Source of the DNA: Candidatus Cloacimonadota bacterium
Lineage (GTDB): Bacteria > Cloacimonadota > Cloacimonadia > Cloacimonadales > Cloacimonadaceae
Direction of reading: 5' to 3'
Length of the DNA: 64,000 bases
NCBI GenBank assembly: GCA_023228125.1
Contig: JALOBT010000008.1
Coordinates: 5,995 to 69,994, forward strand
Position 1 is the stretch's first letter. Every line of letters starts with the position of its first letter. The notes below the pieces were generated by a model. The model saw only the letters and a program-made list of their open reading frames with translations. It did no database searches and was not told where the DNA came from. Position numbers and translations under genes: made by a program. Below are positions 8,055 through 16,400 of this stretch, piece after piece.

Positions 8055-9082
8055 AGCTCTTCTTCTCCCTCATCTTCTGCTGTGTCCACTGCGCTGGGCA
8101 GCTCTTCTGCATCTTCCAGATCCTTTTCTTCAAATGCAGGCTTGGGGAGCTGTCCCCCCTCTTTGGTAAGATTGTAGAAGATCTCTTCCAGACTCTTTTC
8201 CTGGGTATAAAGGCTCACGATCAGCCAGCCATTTTCTGCGATGAATCTGGCCAGATCATACTTGATATCCAGATCGGCAGGCATCTTGATCTGCATCTTG
8301 AAATTATCACCTTCCTGAGTCTGGCTGATAATCTGAAGATCCGGATGATATTCCATAAATTCGCCAAAGTCCGCATCCTCGGCTTCCAGCTCCAAATGCA
8401 AGATCTGATGATCCTTGAAATAGCTGCTTAGCTTGCCGATCTCATCATCCACGATGATCTTACCTTTGTTGATGATCAATACTCTATCGCAGAGTGCCTG
8501 CACTTCTTGCATGATGTGCGAGGAAAGCAGCACCGTCTTTTGGGTGCCCAGAGTGCGGATCAGTTCGCGGATTTCCAGGATCTGATTTGGGTCCAGGCCG
8601 CTGGTGGGCTCGTCCAGAATCAGGATTTCAGGATCGTGCAGGATCGCCATCGCCAGTCCCACCCGCTGCCGGTAGCCTTTGGAAAGAGTTCCCACCCGCT
8701 GGGTAAGCACATCTTGCAATCCGCATTTTTCCACCACATACTCCAGGCGTTGAGCAAAGAGTGTTGCCGGCATTTTCCGCAGATCCGCAATATAGCGCAG
8801 GATCTCCTGGGTGAACATCTCATCATACAAAGGATTGAGTTCTGGTAAATAGCCAATCTTGGTGCTGGTGGCGATGGGGTCTGCAAAGATGCTTTTCCCA
8901 TCTAACAAAATACTGCCCGCACTGGGCTGCAGATAGCCCACCATCATACGCATGGTGGTGGTTTTGCCGGCTCCATTAGGCCCCAAAAAGCCTGTAATAG
9001 TGCCGCTGCTTACACTAAAGCTGATCTCATCCACAGCTTTGAGGGCGCCAAAATGGCGGCTTAGATTCTGGATCTCTATCAT
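8051..9082 (-). CDS. ABC exporter ATP-binding protein (GldA-like)
   Basis: This 343-residue nucleotide-binding subunit has Walker A GPNGAGKTT, a Q-loop region near IGYLPELNPLYDEM, the signature LSKGYRQRVGLA, Walker B ILILDEPTSGLDP and the switch His in LLSSHIMQEV. About 100 residues beyond the usual ATPase core form a C-terminal domain, ending in an acidic stretch (EDAEELPSAVDTAEDEGEEE). That tail is longer and more acidic than usual and could contact the basic tail of a partner. It is the first ABC gene after the HlyD-like adaptor (19 bp gap) and overlaps the permease gene by 4 bp. Confidence 0.92.
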   Translation of the reverse strand: MIEIQNLSRHFGALKAVDEISFSVSSGTITGFLGPNGAGKTTTMRMMVGYLQPSAGSILLDGKSIFADPIATSTKIGYLPELNPLYDEMFTQEILRYIADLRKMPATLFAQRLEYVVEKCGLQDVLTQRVGTLSKGYRQRVGLAMAILHDPEILILDEPTSGLDPNQILEIRELIRTLGTQKTVLLSSHIMQEVQALCDRVLIINKGKIIVDDEIGKLSSYFKDHQILHLELEAEDADFGEFMEYHPDLQIISQTQEGDNFKMQIKMPADLDIKYDLARFIAENGWLIVSLYTQEKSLEEIFYNLTKEGGQLPKPAFEEKDLEDAEELPSAVDTAEDEGEEEL

Positions 9083-9101
9083 TTAAAAAGCATTACTCCA
9101 C

Positions 9102-10253
9102 TTAGTTATAATTAAACTTCACATCCATGTCAAGATCAGGCTCTTTGAGCAAGATGATCTCACCTTCTTTCAGATTATCTGTAATCTCCACCTGATGAAA
9201 GTCGTTTGCGCCCAGTTTTATGAGCCGGGCTTCGGGTTTCTTCTTCTGGGCTTTGTCTTCGGTCTGCAAAGTATCCGCAGATACCATATAGACCACATCC
9301 TGATTCTTATCATCTGCAAAAACCGCTCCAATTGGGATAACAATTACATCCTGGCGGGATTCACCCTGGATGCTGATGGCGGCTGTCATACCCGGTTTGG
9401 CCGTATCCCCAGTGGCATTGATGCTGATTTCCACGGGGAAGACCTTGGCATTATTAATCGTAATCGCTTTGGGGGCGATCTTCACGATGCTGCCAGAATA
9501 GCTTTCATAGGGCAAGGCGTCCAGCTTGATCGTAGCCTTCTGTCCCACCTGGAATTTGGCAATGTCCACTTCGTTAATATTGGATTGCACGATCATATGC
9601 GAAAGATTCGCAATCTGCATCACCACAGTTCCTTCGCCATAGGCATTGATGCTGGAAGTCACCATTTCGCCTTCATTGACCTTGCGCTCGATCACCGTGC
9701 CGCTGGCGGTGGCATACATGTGGATCACCGTGCCCGGCACATCCAGATCGCGGATCATTTCGTATTGGCGGCTGGCTTGGGCATACTGGATTTCGGCGGA
9801 GGTCAAGGCGTCTCTGGCTTTGTCATAATCCGCTTGCGATATATATTCGCTCTCCAAAAGCACACCGCTGTCTGCAAAATCCTTCTGAGCCTTCTGTAGC
9901 TCAAGCTCTGCTCTCTGCAGCGAGGCTTTGGTATTGAAAAGTGTATTGGCCTGATTGTAATCCGGCTCGATATCTGCCAGAATCTGACCCATCTTCACAA
10001 AATCGTTTTCCGCTACGTAGAACTTCACGATCTTACCGGAAACCCGTGATTTTTGGGAGACGATGGTGGCAGGCTGAACCTCGCCGGTCACCTCAATCTT
10101 GGAATCGATTGAGCCACGCTTCACCGTATAGGTTTCCTGGTTTTGGGCGTTCTCAGGCGCTTGCTTATTCTTGGCTTTATGGCACCGGCTAAAGCCGATA
10201 GCTATGACGATCAAGACCAATATTATGATGATTATGATCCATTTCTTACGCAT
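9102..10253 (-). CDS. HlyD/MacA-type periplasmic adaptor subunit
   Basis: The 383-residue protein has an N-terminal membrane anchor (WIIIIIILVLIVIAIGF). It then has the barrel-sandwich/lipoyl halves (YTVKRGSIDSKIEVTGEVQP ... VVSQKSRVSGKIVKF, VAENDFVKMGQILADIEP), a helical hairpin (about residues 105-160), and the second lipoyl half (ATASGTVIERKVNEGEMVTS). A beta-barrel domain follows (VDIAKFQVGQKATIKLDALP). This is the membrane fusion protein of ABC or RND efflux systems, bridging inner-membrane pump and outer-membrane channel. Such adaptors normally pair with MacB-type ATPases; here the partner is a Gld-type exporter encoded immediately downstream. No TolC-like gene is visible in the window. 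Confidence 0.92.
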   Translation of the reverse strand: MRKKWIIIIIILVLIVIAIGFSRCHKAKNKQAPENAQNQETYTVKRGSIDSKIEVTGEVQPATIVSQKSRVSGKIVKFYVAENDFVKMGQILADIEPDYNQANTLFNTKASLQRAELELQKAQKDFADSGVLLESEYISQADYDKARDALTSAEIQYAQASRQYEMIRDLDVPGTVIHMYATASGTVIERKVNEGEMVTSSINAYGEGTVVMQIANLSHMIVQSNINEVDIAKFQVGQKATIKLDALPYESYSGSIVKIAPKAITINNAKVFPVEISINATGDTAKPGMTAAISIQGESRQDVIVIPIGAVFADDKNQDVVYMVSADTLQTEDKAQKKKPEARLIKLGANDFHQVEITDNLKEGEIILLKEPDLDMDVKFNYN

Positions 10254-10295
10254 ACTTCCTCACTCACTGCGAATAATTCTATTATTATCTTAGAC

Positions 10296-10324
10296 AAAAC
10301 ATTTCAAGATCATGTTCATGTCAA
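10296..10324 (-). promoter_or_regulatory. Possible sigma70-type promoter ahead of adaptor/ABC genes
   Basis: A perfect minus-strand TTGACA lies at 10319-10324, directly after the lipoprotein stop. A poor -10 (TGTTTT) follows at 17-bp spacing, and AT-rich sequence follows before the adaptor ATG at 10253. The 71-bp gap is the widest inside this part of the gene run, so a separate promoter is plausible but weakly supported. Confidence 0.3.
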
Positions 10325-10813
10325 TCAAAAAGCCTCAGATTGTGCTATCTGCGGCTGTCCCGAACCAGGATCAGAGCCTCTGCTTTTGATCCAGCCTTGA
10401 TTGCCATAGATCAGCCAGCTACCCTGTCTGCGATGGAAATAGGAGAAATAGCCGGAATCCTCCGGTTCATTATAGTCCACATTCTCAAGGCTGGAGCTGT
10501 AATGATCTATGGTATGAGCCACGGCATAATTCCCATTTATCTCGATGTAGAGCACCTCGATCTCCAAAAGCTGAAAGCGGCCCATCCGATCCAAAATCTC
10601 TTGGTTCAAATGCCAGGTGATCTTCCCCTTGTGCAGATAGTCATTATCCACATGATTCATCATACCATAGACATTACCCAGATTAAAATCCAGCGAAATA
10701 TCATAGAGAATATCACGGATATCCTTTTGGGCCAGGCTTTCCGGATCATCCAGCTTACAGCTCGCAAGCAAGACTAAACAGAGCAGAGCACAAAGGATGA
10801 AGACAGGTTTCAT
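10325..10813 (-). CDS. Small lipoprotein of unknown function
   Basis: This 162-residue product has a lipoprotein signal (ILCALLCLVLLASC, lipid-attached Cys at residue 19). The soluble part resembles the NTF2-like/SnoaL-like pattern: an initial helix (DIRDILYDISLDFNLGNVYG), then strands including YVAHTIDHYSSS-like and a late FHRRQGSWLIYGNQGW. That last stretch is the kind of W-rich strand found in such folds. I do not recognise the family and do not assign a function. Its start overlaps the stop of the RlmD-like gene by 4 bp, so the two are translationally coupled. Confidence 0.7.
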   Translation of the reverse strand: MKPVFILCALLCLVLLASCKLDDPESLAQKDIRDILYDISLDFNLGNVYGMMNHVDNDYLHKGKITWHLNQEILDRMGRFQLLEIEVLYIEINGNYAVAHTIDHYSSSLENVDYNEPEDSGYFSYFHRRQGSWLIYGNQGWIKSRGSDPGSGQPQIAQSEAF

Positions 10814-12138
10814 GGCCTTATTTCGAGCACTGCCAGGCTTTCGATGTGCCAGGTATTGGGAAACATATCAAAGCTGCTCAGAGCTTTAAGTTCGTAGCGA
10901 TCGTCTTGCAGCAGAATCTTGAGATCCCGCGCCAGACTCATCTGTGAACAGCTCAGATACAATATTTTAGAGATTCCGGCTTTGCGGATAGCCCACAAAG
11001 CACTTTCCTGCACTCCAGCACGCGGTGGATCCAGGATAATGACATCAGCCTGAAAATCCTGGCTGAGCATATTTAGGGTATCTTCAAATTTTCCACAGAT
11101 AAAGCGCGCATTCTCAAAGCCATTGTTAGCAGCGTTTTCCGTGGCATCTTTCACCGCCACCTGCTCTTCTTCTATGCCCACCAGCTCCGAAATCTCGCTG
11201 GCCAGGCTGAGACCGATGGCACCGATCCCACAATAGGCATCGATTACCTTGTAAGGCTTTTTCATCTGCGCACGCATCACGGTAAGGATATTTTCCATGG
11301 TAGCGTGATTTACCTGCCAGAAACTGCGATAGTGAATGCGGAAACTAAGATCAGAAAGCATATCCTGCAGATAATCTCGCCCAAACAGCAGCTTTTCTTC
11401 GCTTCCCAAGATCACATTGGTCTTATCCCGATTGATGTTTTGCACGATACCCACGATCTGCGGAAAAGCCTGGGTGATACCTTGGACGATGGTTTTGGAA
11501 AAAGGCAGACGCGCAGAGCGGCAGACCAAAATCAAAAGGATCTCACTGGTGTCATGACTAATGCGCAGACCGATATGCCTGAGACAGCCGCTATTATGCT
11601 CTTCATTATAGGGCTCCACTTTGGCCTTTTTACAGAGCTCCATCAGCAGAGTAGAGATCTCATCAAAGACAGGCGGATGATTGCGACAAGCCTGATGGGG
11701 AATGATCTGGTGCGAATAGCGCGCAAAGATGCCATAGCTCAGCTCTGCGCCCACTGGCATATAGACTTTGTTGCGATAGTGATATTGCTTGCCAGAAGGC
11801 GTGCAGCTACCGATCAGAGCCTCATGATCACGAAAAAGCTCGTGGATCAATTGCTCTTTATACTGAAGCTGAGTGGGGTAATCCAACATCAGCCAATCAC
11901 AGCCCCCGCAGGGTTCCGGGGCCGTAAAAGCTTCACATCCGGGCTCAATAAAGCCCTCTCCCCGGCTGTGATATTCTGTGACGCGGGCAAAGGCATGGTC
12001 TTTTTTCCCCAGGGTGATTTCTGCGCTTACCACATCGCCTATAGCTGTGGCAGGAACAAAGATGGCCCGGCCTTCATGAAAGCCCAGTCCGGATCCGCCC
12101 ATAGCGATCTTTTCTATTGTTAATTTTTCTATCGTCAT
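10810..12138 (-). CDS. RlmD/RumA-type 23S rRNA (uracil-5-)-methyltransferase
   Basis: This 442-residue SAM-dependent RNA m5U methyltransferase has an N-terminal TRAM domain (LTIEKIAMGGSGLGFHEGRA). A cysteine cluster that should hold an iron-sulfur centre follows (C in EPGCEAF, CGGCDWL, then C in HQACRNHPP). The SAM pocket is DAYCGIGAIGLSLA, then ILDPPRAG, and the catalytic cysteine is in YLSCSQMSLARDL. These place it in the TrmA/RumA (RlmC/RlmD) family; which uridine is modified cannot be read from sequence alone. It starts inside the HtpX stop (TAATG overlap) and overlaps the lipoprotein gene by 4 bp. Confidence 0.92.
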   Translation of the reverse strand: MTIEKLTIEKIAMGGSGLGFHEGRAIFVPATAIGDVVSAEITLGKKDHAFARVTEYHSRGEGFIEPGCEAFTAPEPCGGCDWLMLDYPTQLQYKEQLIHELFRDHEALIGSCTPSGKQYHYRNKVYMPVGAELSYGIFARYSHQIIPHQACRNHPPVFDEISTLLMELCKKAKVEPYNEEHNSGCLRHIGLRISHDTSEILLILVCRSARLPFSKTIVQGITQAFPQIVGIVQNINRDKTNVILGSEEKLLFGRDYLQDMLSDLSFRIHYRSFWQVNHATMENILTVMRAQMKKPYKVIDAYCGIGAIGLSLASEISELVGIEEEQVAVKDATENAANNGFENARFICGKFEDTLNMLSQDFQADVIILDPPRAGVQESALWAIRKAGISKILYLSCSQMSLARDLKILLQDDRYELKALSSFDMFPNTWHIESLAVLEIRP

Positions 12139-13007
12139 TACATACTCCTTAGCCGCTCAATCCGGTCTGAAATATTGGGATGAGTGGCAAAAATTGAGGT
12201 TTTGCTCTTGCTATTGATTTTGGCCAGGGCAAAGCTATCCTGCTTGGCGGCTGGCCGGTAATACTGCTCTATCTTTTGCAGAGCAGCGATCATGCTGCCT
12301 GCACCAGTTAATTCTGCAGCACCGCGGTCTGCTCTGTATTCACGATAGCGAGAGTAATAGGACACCGGGATCATGGCCAGCAACATCAACACATTTTGCA
12401 GCAGCATCACCACCAGATAGTAGCCCATAAAGCCCAGGCCGCCCCGGCCTTTATCGTTTCTGAGGGCAAGATCCAGGCCAGTAGCCACAATCCGCGCCGC
12501 AAACATCACAAAGGTATTTACGAGGCCCATCACCAAGGTCATGGAAACCATATCCCCTTGAGTAATATGCGTCATTTCGTGTCCGGCTACAGCCGCTACT
12601 TCATCGTCCGAAAGCCTCTCCAAAAGTCCGCTGGAAAACGCCATCAGAGATTTGTTCTTTGAGGCACCTGTAGCAAAGGCGTTTACGTCATTGGCAGGGT
12701 AGATCCCCACTTCAGGAGTGGTAATTCCCTCGTGCTGAGCCATCTGGGCTATGGTATTATACAAAAAGCGGGCCCGGGCATCCGGGGTATTAGCATTAAT
12801 AAGCTGTATTTTATAGGCCTTTTTGGCCATAAATTTACTGAGAGCCAGCGAGATAAAAGAGCCCGCAAAGCCGAAGATCGCACAGAAGATCAACAGCGAA
12901 TAGGCCTGAGATCTGGGCATCGGAATAAAGGCGAGTATCACGGAAAGCATCATCACTACCAGGAAATTGATCAACAGGTAGAATCCGATACGTTTTAATC
13001 CTTGCAT
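12138..13007 (-). CDS. htpX: HtpX-family M48 membrane protease
   Basis: This 289-residue protein has two N-terminal membrane segments (about residues 8-55) and the zinc motif HEMTH (His143, Glu144, His147). Two further hydrophobic segments follow, then YREYRADRGAAEL, which supplies the third zinc ligand. HtpX cleaves misfolded inner-membrane proteins. NAFATGASKNKSLMAFSSGL before the zinc motif is characteristic of the family. An AGGT-type ribosome site lies 5-9 bp upstream of the ATG (GGAGGTAAACC). It is first in a tightly coupled trio with the RNA methyltransferase and the lipoprotein. Confidence 0.95.
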   Translation of the reverse strand: MQGLKRIGFYLLINFLVVMMLSVILAFIPMPRSQAYSLLIFCAIFGFAGSFISLALSKFMAKKAYKIQLINANTPDARARFLYNTIAQMAQHEGITTPEVGIYPANDVNAFATGASKNKSLMAFSSGLLERLSDDEVAAVAGHEMTHITQGDMVSMTLVMGLVNTFVMFAARIVATGLDLALRNDKGRGGLGFMGYYLVVMLLQNVLMLLAMIPVSYYSRYREYRADRGAAELTGAGSMIAALQKIEQYYRPAAKQDSFALAKINSKSKTSIFATHPNISDRIERLRSM

Positions 13008-13124
13008 GGTTTACCTCCAATTACAAGTCTTTGTTACCAAACTCTCAAATCCAGCATTTCATGGCAAGTAAAATCTGCTTTAGGCTTGACTATAGCTTTT
13101 TCCCGCTCTCATAAATGTCCCGAT

Positions 13125-13334
13125 GTAGGGGCGTTGGGCCGAACGCCCAAATATAACACGCCCAAATATAAGCACGTTGGGCCGAACGCCCAAATATACC
13201 GCGTTGAGTATAACGTCACCACCTTGGCACAAAATTCGTGGAAAAGGGTTTTCGCCCAAAGTCGTGGAAAAGGGTTTTCGCCCAAAACCCCTACATGCAA
13301 ACTGGGGGAATATTGGGTTTTCGCCCAAAACCCC
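13125..13334. repeat. Cluster of GTAGGGG-type and GGGTTTT palindromic words
   Basis: The 439-bp gap between htpX and the large secreted protein holds a chain of short inverted repeats. GGGCGTT pairs with AACGCCC across a GGGCCG loop (13129-13148), preceded by GTAGG. A degraded second copy lies near 13173-13192. GGGTTTT-cgccc-AAAACCC occurs perfectly at 13272-13290 and 13315-13333, each continuing to CTAC, with a further broken copy near 13245. Read on the minus strand the latter begin GTAGGGGTTTTGGGCG. The 24-bp phrase around CGTGGAAAAGGGTTTTCGCC is tandemly repeated. No convincing gene is present. Confidence 0.75.
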
Positions 13335-13348
13335 TACTTGAATAAGCA

Positions 13349-13374
13349 AGGGCACGATCTTGTGACCGTGCCCT
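13349..13374 (-). terminator. Putative terminator of the 1680-residue protein gene
   Basis: An 8-bp perfect stem AGGGCACG / CGTGCCCT encloses a 10-base loop. On the minus strand it is followed by TTGCTTATT, a modest T-rich stretch. It lies about 73 bp beyond the stop of the large gene, in the right orientation for a rho-independent terminator. Confidence 0.5.
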
Positions 13375-13446
13375 GTGCTCATGTTGTTTGTGCCTTAAAC
13401 ATTCCTTTCACAGAAAGGCTTTAAAGCATCCTATAGTTATTTGATC

Positions 13447-16400
13447 CTATTTCATCATAATCATTTTTCTGGTCGAGCTGTATTTACCAGCGTTCATCTT
13501 GTAGAAGTACACGCCAGTAGAGACCGCACGGTTGTTCTGATCAGTGCCGTTCCACACCACAGTGTGTTCGCCGGCAGCTTTATCTTCGTTTACCAGTTTC
13601 TTGATCAATTGGCCTTTGACGTTGTAGATTTCGAGTGCTACGGGGCCGGCTTCCTTGGTGCTGAAACGGATAGTGGTTTCGGGATTGAAAGGATTGGGAT
13701 AGTTGCCTTTCAATGCAGTGGTCAGCACTGGAGCGGTGGCATCCTCGCCAGCTTCTCCGTCTTCGGTATGAACGCTGAAATTATCTACGTAGAAAACGAA
13801 AGCGTCATTTGAAGTGCAACGAATAGCGATATATACATCCTGTTCGTCGTAGGCAGAGAGGTCATACATATATTCTGTCCAAGCTGCAGGAGCCTGTACA
13901 TCTTGTGCGCCGGTTAAGTATTGGAAGCCTTGGGTAATGATGGTAGGCATGGTTGATACGCCCACTTTGAAGGTTTCCAGGCCATAATTTGAGGTATGGC
14001 TTCTGGCGTAGAATTTCAGCGAGCTGTTTGTACCCAGATTGATGCGGCGGCTAATCATCCAGTCCTTATTGGGAGGGGTCACTGCGGCAAAGCTGGCTAC
14101 CATTTTGTCACCTTCGTAAGGATCCATATCCGTGATAGGAGGTACGGTCTGGGAAGGATTGAAGACCATGAAAGCCATCTGAGAACCGCTGCCGGGGAAA
14201 TCGATTCCAGTGAAACCGTAGGTATCTGAATGATCTTGATCCAGCATAGTCCAATAGCCAAATGCAGTAGCAAAATCGGCATATTCTTCAAAGCTGTCTT
14301 CAAGGATTGCGGGAGCCACCTGCAGATTGACGTTCACATCGATCGTGACCATGGCAGATTCGCCGCTATTGTAAAGCGCGCTCACGCCATAGACATAATC
14401 AGCATTAGGCAGATCATTATCCGTGTATGTGACTACTTCAGGATCATTGATTGTGGTAATGGCAGTGCCATCACGATAAACCTTGTAGCCCAAGAGCACG
14501 GCGCGGGTGAGATCTCTGGACGGAGCCATGAATTTACTGGTCAATTGACCGGTAGAAACAGGCAGAGGAGCTTCGACTATAGCGGGAAGTTCAATGGCTT
14601 TCAAGCTGCGGCCCTGAGCCACAAAGGTTTGAATCAACCAGTTATAGGTAAGAGTAGCACTTACCTGATCAAGAGTAGTCCAACCACCGAAATTCATGAT
14701 ATTGCCTTTGCCAGGCACCATGGGGCCCATATCACAACCTGCGGGATGTCCGCCTTGGGTATTCACACCATAGCCAATCCAGTATTGGGTACCGGCTGTG
14801 ATGGGAATGGGATTGGTAAGAATGACAGTAGTCCAATCTTCGATGGTGGGATTGCTCACTACTTGTGAATGCACCAGAGGACCAGGAGTGGTAGTGCTGC
14901 CACCAGTCCAGATCTTGACGGTATAAACGCAATCTGCATGCATGGCGGCAATCTTCACCTGAGCCAAAGTGTCGCCCACATATTGGGTAAGATCACTGGC
15001 TTCAAAGCGATGGGCCACGTCAAACGTGGCTGCTGCGCCTGTGCCTATGCTATTGCCAATGCCACTATTATCAGACCAGGAAATCCATTCACCGGTCTGA
15101 GGCGGCACAGGATTGGTCCAGTTAAGACTCACGTCGTTTCCAGCCACAGTTGCGGCCAGATCTGTGGGAGGCTGAAGGTCTTCCACGGTCACATTAACAG
15201 GGCCTGCGGGAGCGGATTCGCCGTTATCATAATTCGCGGTCAGGGTATAAACATAGCTGCCATTTTGAAGATCAGCATCTATGTAGGTAAGGGTAGCAGG
15301 ATCGTTGATGGTAGCCACCAGGTTGCCATCGCGATAGAGCTTGTAACCCATCTGTTCGCGGGTCAGGCTCTTTGCTGAAGATACGGTAGCATTGGGGTTT
15401 GAGACCAAAGCCAGGCGTCCGTTTTGATGAGCTCTGGGCGCTTCATAAATAGGAGCAGGCATCTGCGCCATAGCCCGGGCACCATCTACATAACCCTGGA
15501 TCAACCAGTTATAGGTAAGAGAAGCGCTAAGCTGGGTAAGGGTAGTCCAACCATCGAAATTCATGATATTGCCTTTCCCTTCGACCACTGGGCCAGCATC
15601 ACAACCGGCGGGATGGCCAGCCTGAGTATTGGCTTCATAACCAAACCACAGATTACCGGTGGCGGGAACAGGGACGGGAGTGGTAAGCACCACCTCGTTC
15701 CAAACGCCCATGGTGGGAGCGGTTACGACCTGGGAATGGACCATGGGGCCGGGGGTAGTAGCAGAGCCACCAGTCCATACTTTGAGGGTATATACGCAAT
15801 TGGCTTCATTGGGCACAAAACTCACGTGAGTCAAGGTGGAGCCCATATAAGGCAGCAGATCAGTATGATCAAAGAGATGAGCTACATCAAATATGGCAGC
15901 TGCAGCAGTGCCGATGCCATTGCCTAAAACGTCATTGCACCAAGTGATCCACTCTCCGGTGGGAGCAGGAACAGGAGCGTCCCAACCCAGATGGGCATCG
16001 TTTCCTACCACGTTGGCATGAAGGTTTGTGGGAGGATCCAGGTCCAAGACCTCGTTCACAGTTACGTTCACGATGGCAGGTTCGGATTCGCCTCCGGTGT
16101 ACATAGCGGTAACACTATAGTTATAATTTCCCACTGCCACATTAATGTCGTTAAACACAGTAGTAGCAGGGTTGGCAATGGTATTGATGAGAGCTCCATC
16201 ACGATAGACCTTGAAACCAAGCAGGTCGCGGGTGATTTCTCTGGAGAAGGGAGCAGGAATAGGAGTTCCGGTGTTGCGAGCTATGCTGCCCATGCTGTTT
16301 GCGTTTGCTACAGGAGCATTAAAACGCGTGGGAGCAGGAGCACCGATAGTGACATCGTCCACCAGGAAGATGAAGGCGTCGTTCGATAAGCATTGGATAC

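Noticed and set aside
13014..13050. A promoter (TTGAGA, 17 bp, TGTAAT) just before htpX
   Set aside because: The spacing is good, but transcription would start about 5 bases before the ATG and inside the ribosome-binding site, so chance resemblance is more likely.
13080..13424. Overlapping open frames of 60-140 codons between htpX and the large adhesin-like gene
   Set aside because: They are produced by the GC-rich palindromic words and have repetitive, low-complexity translations.
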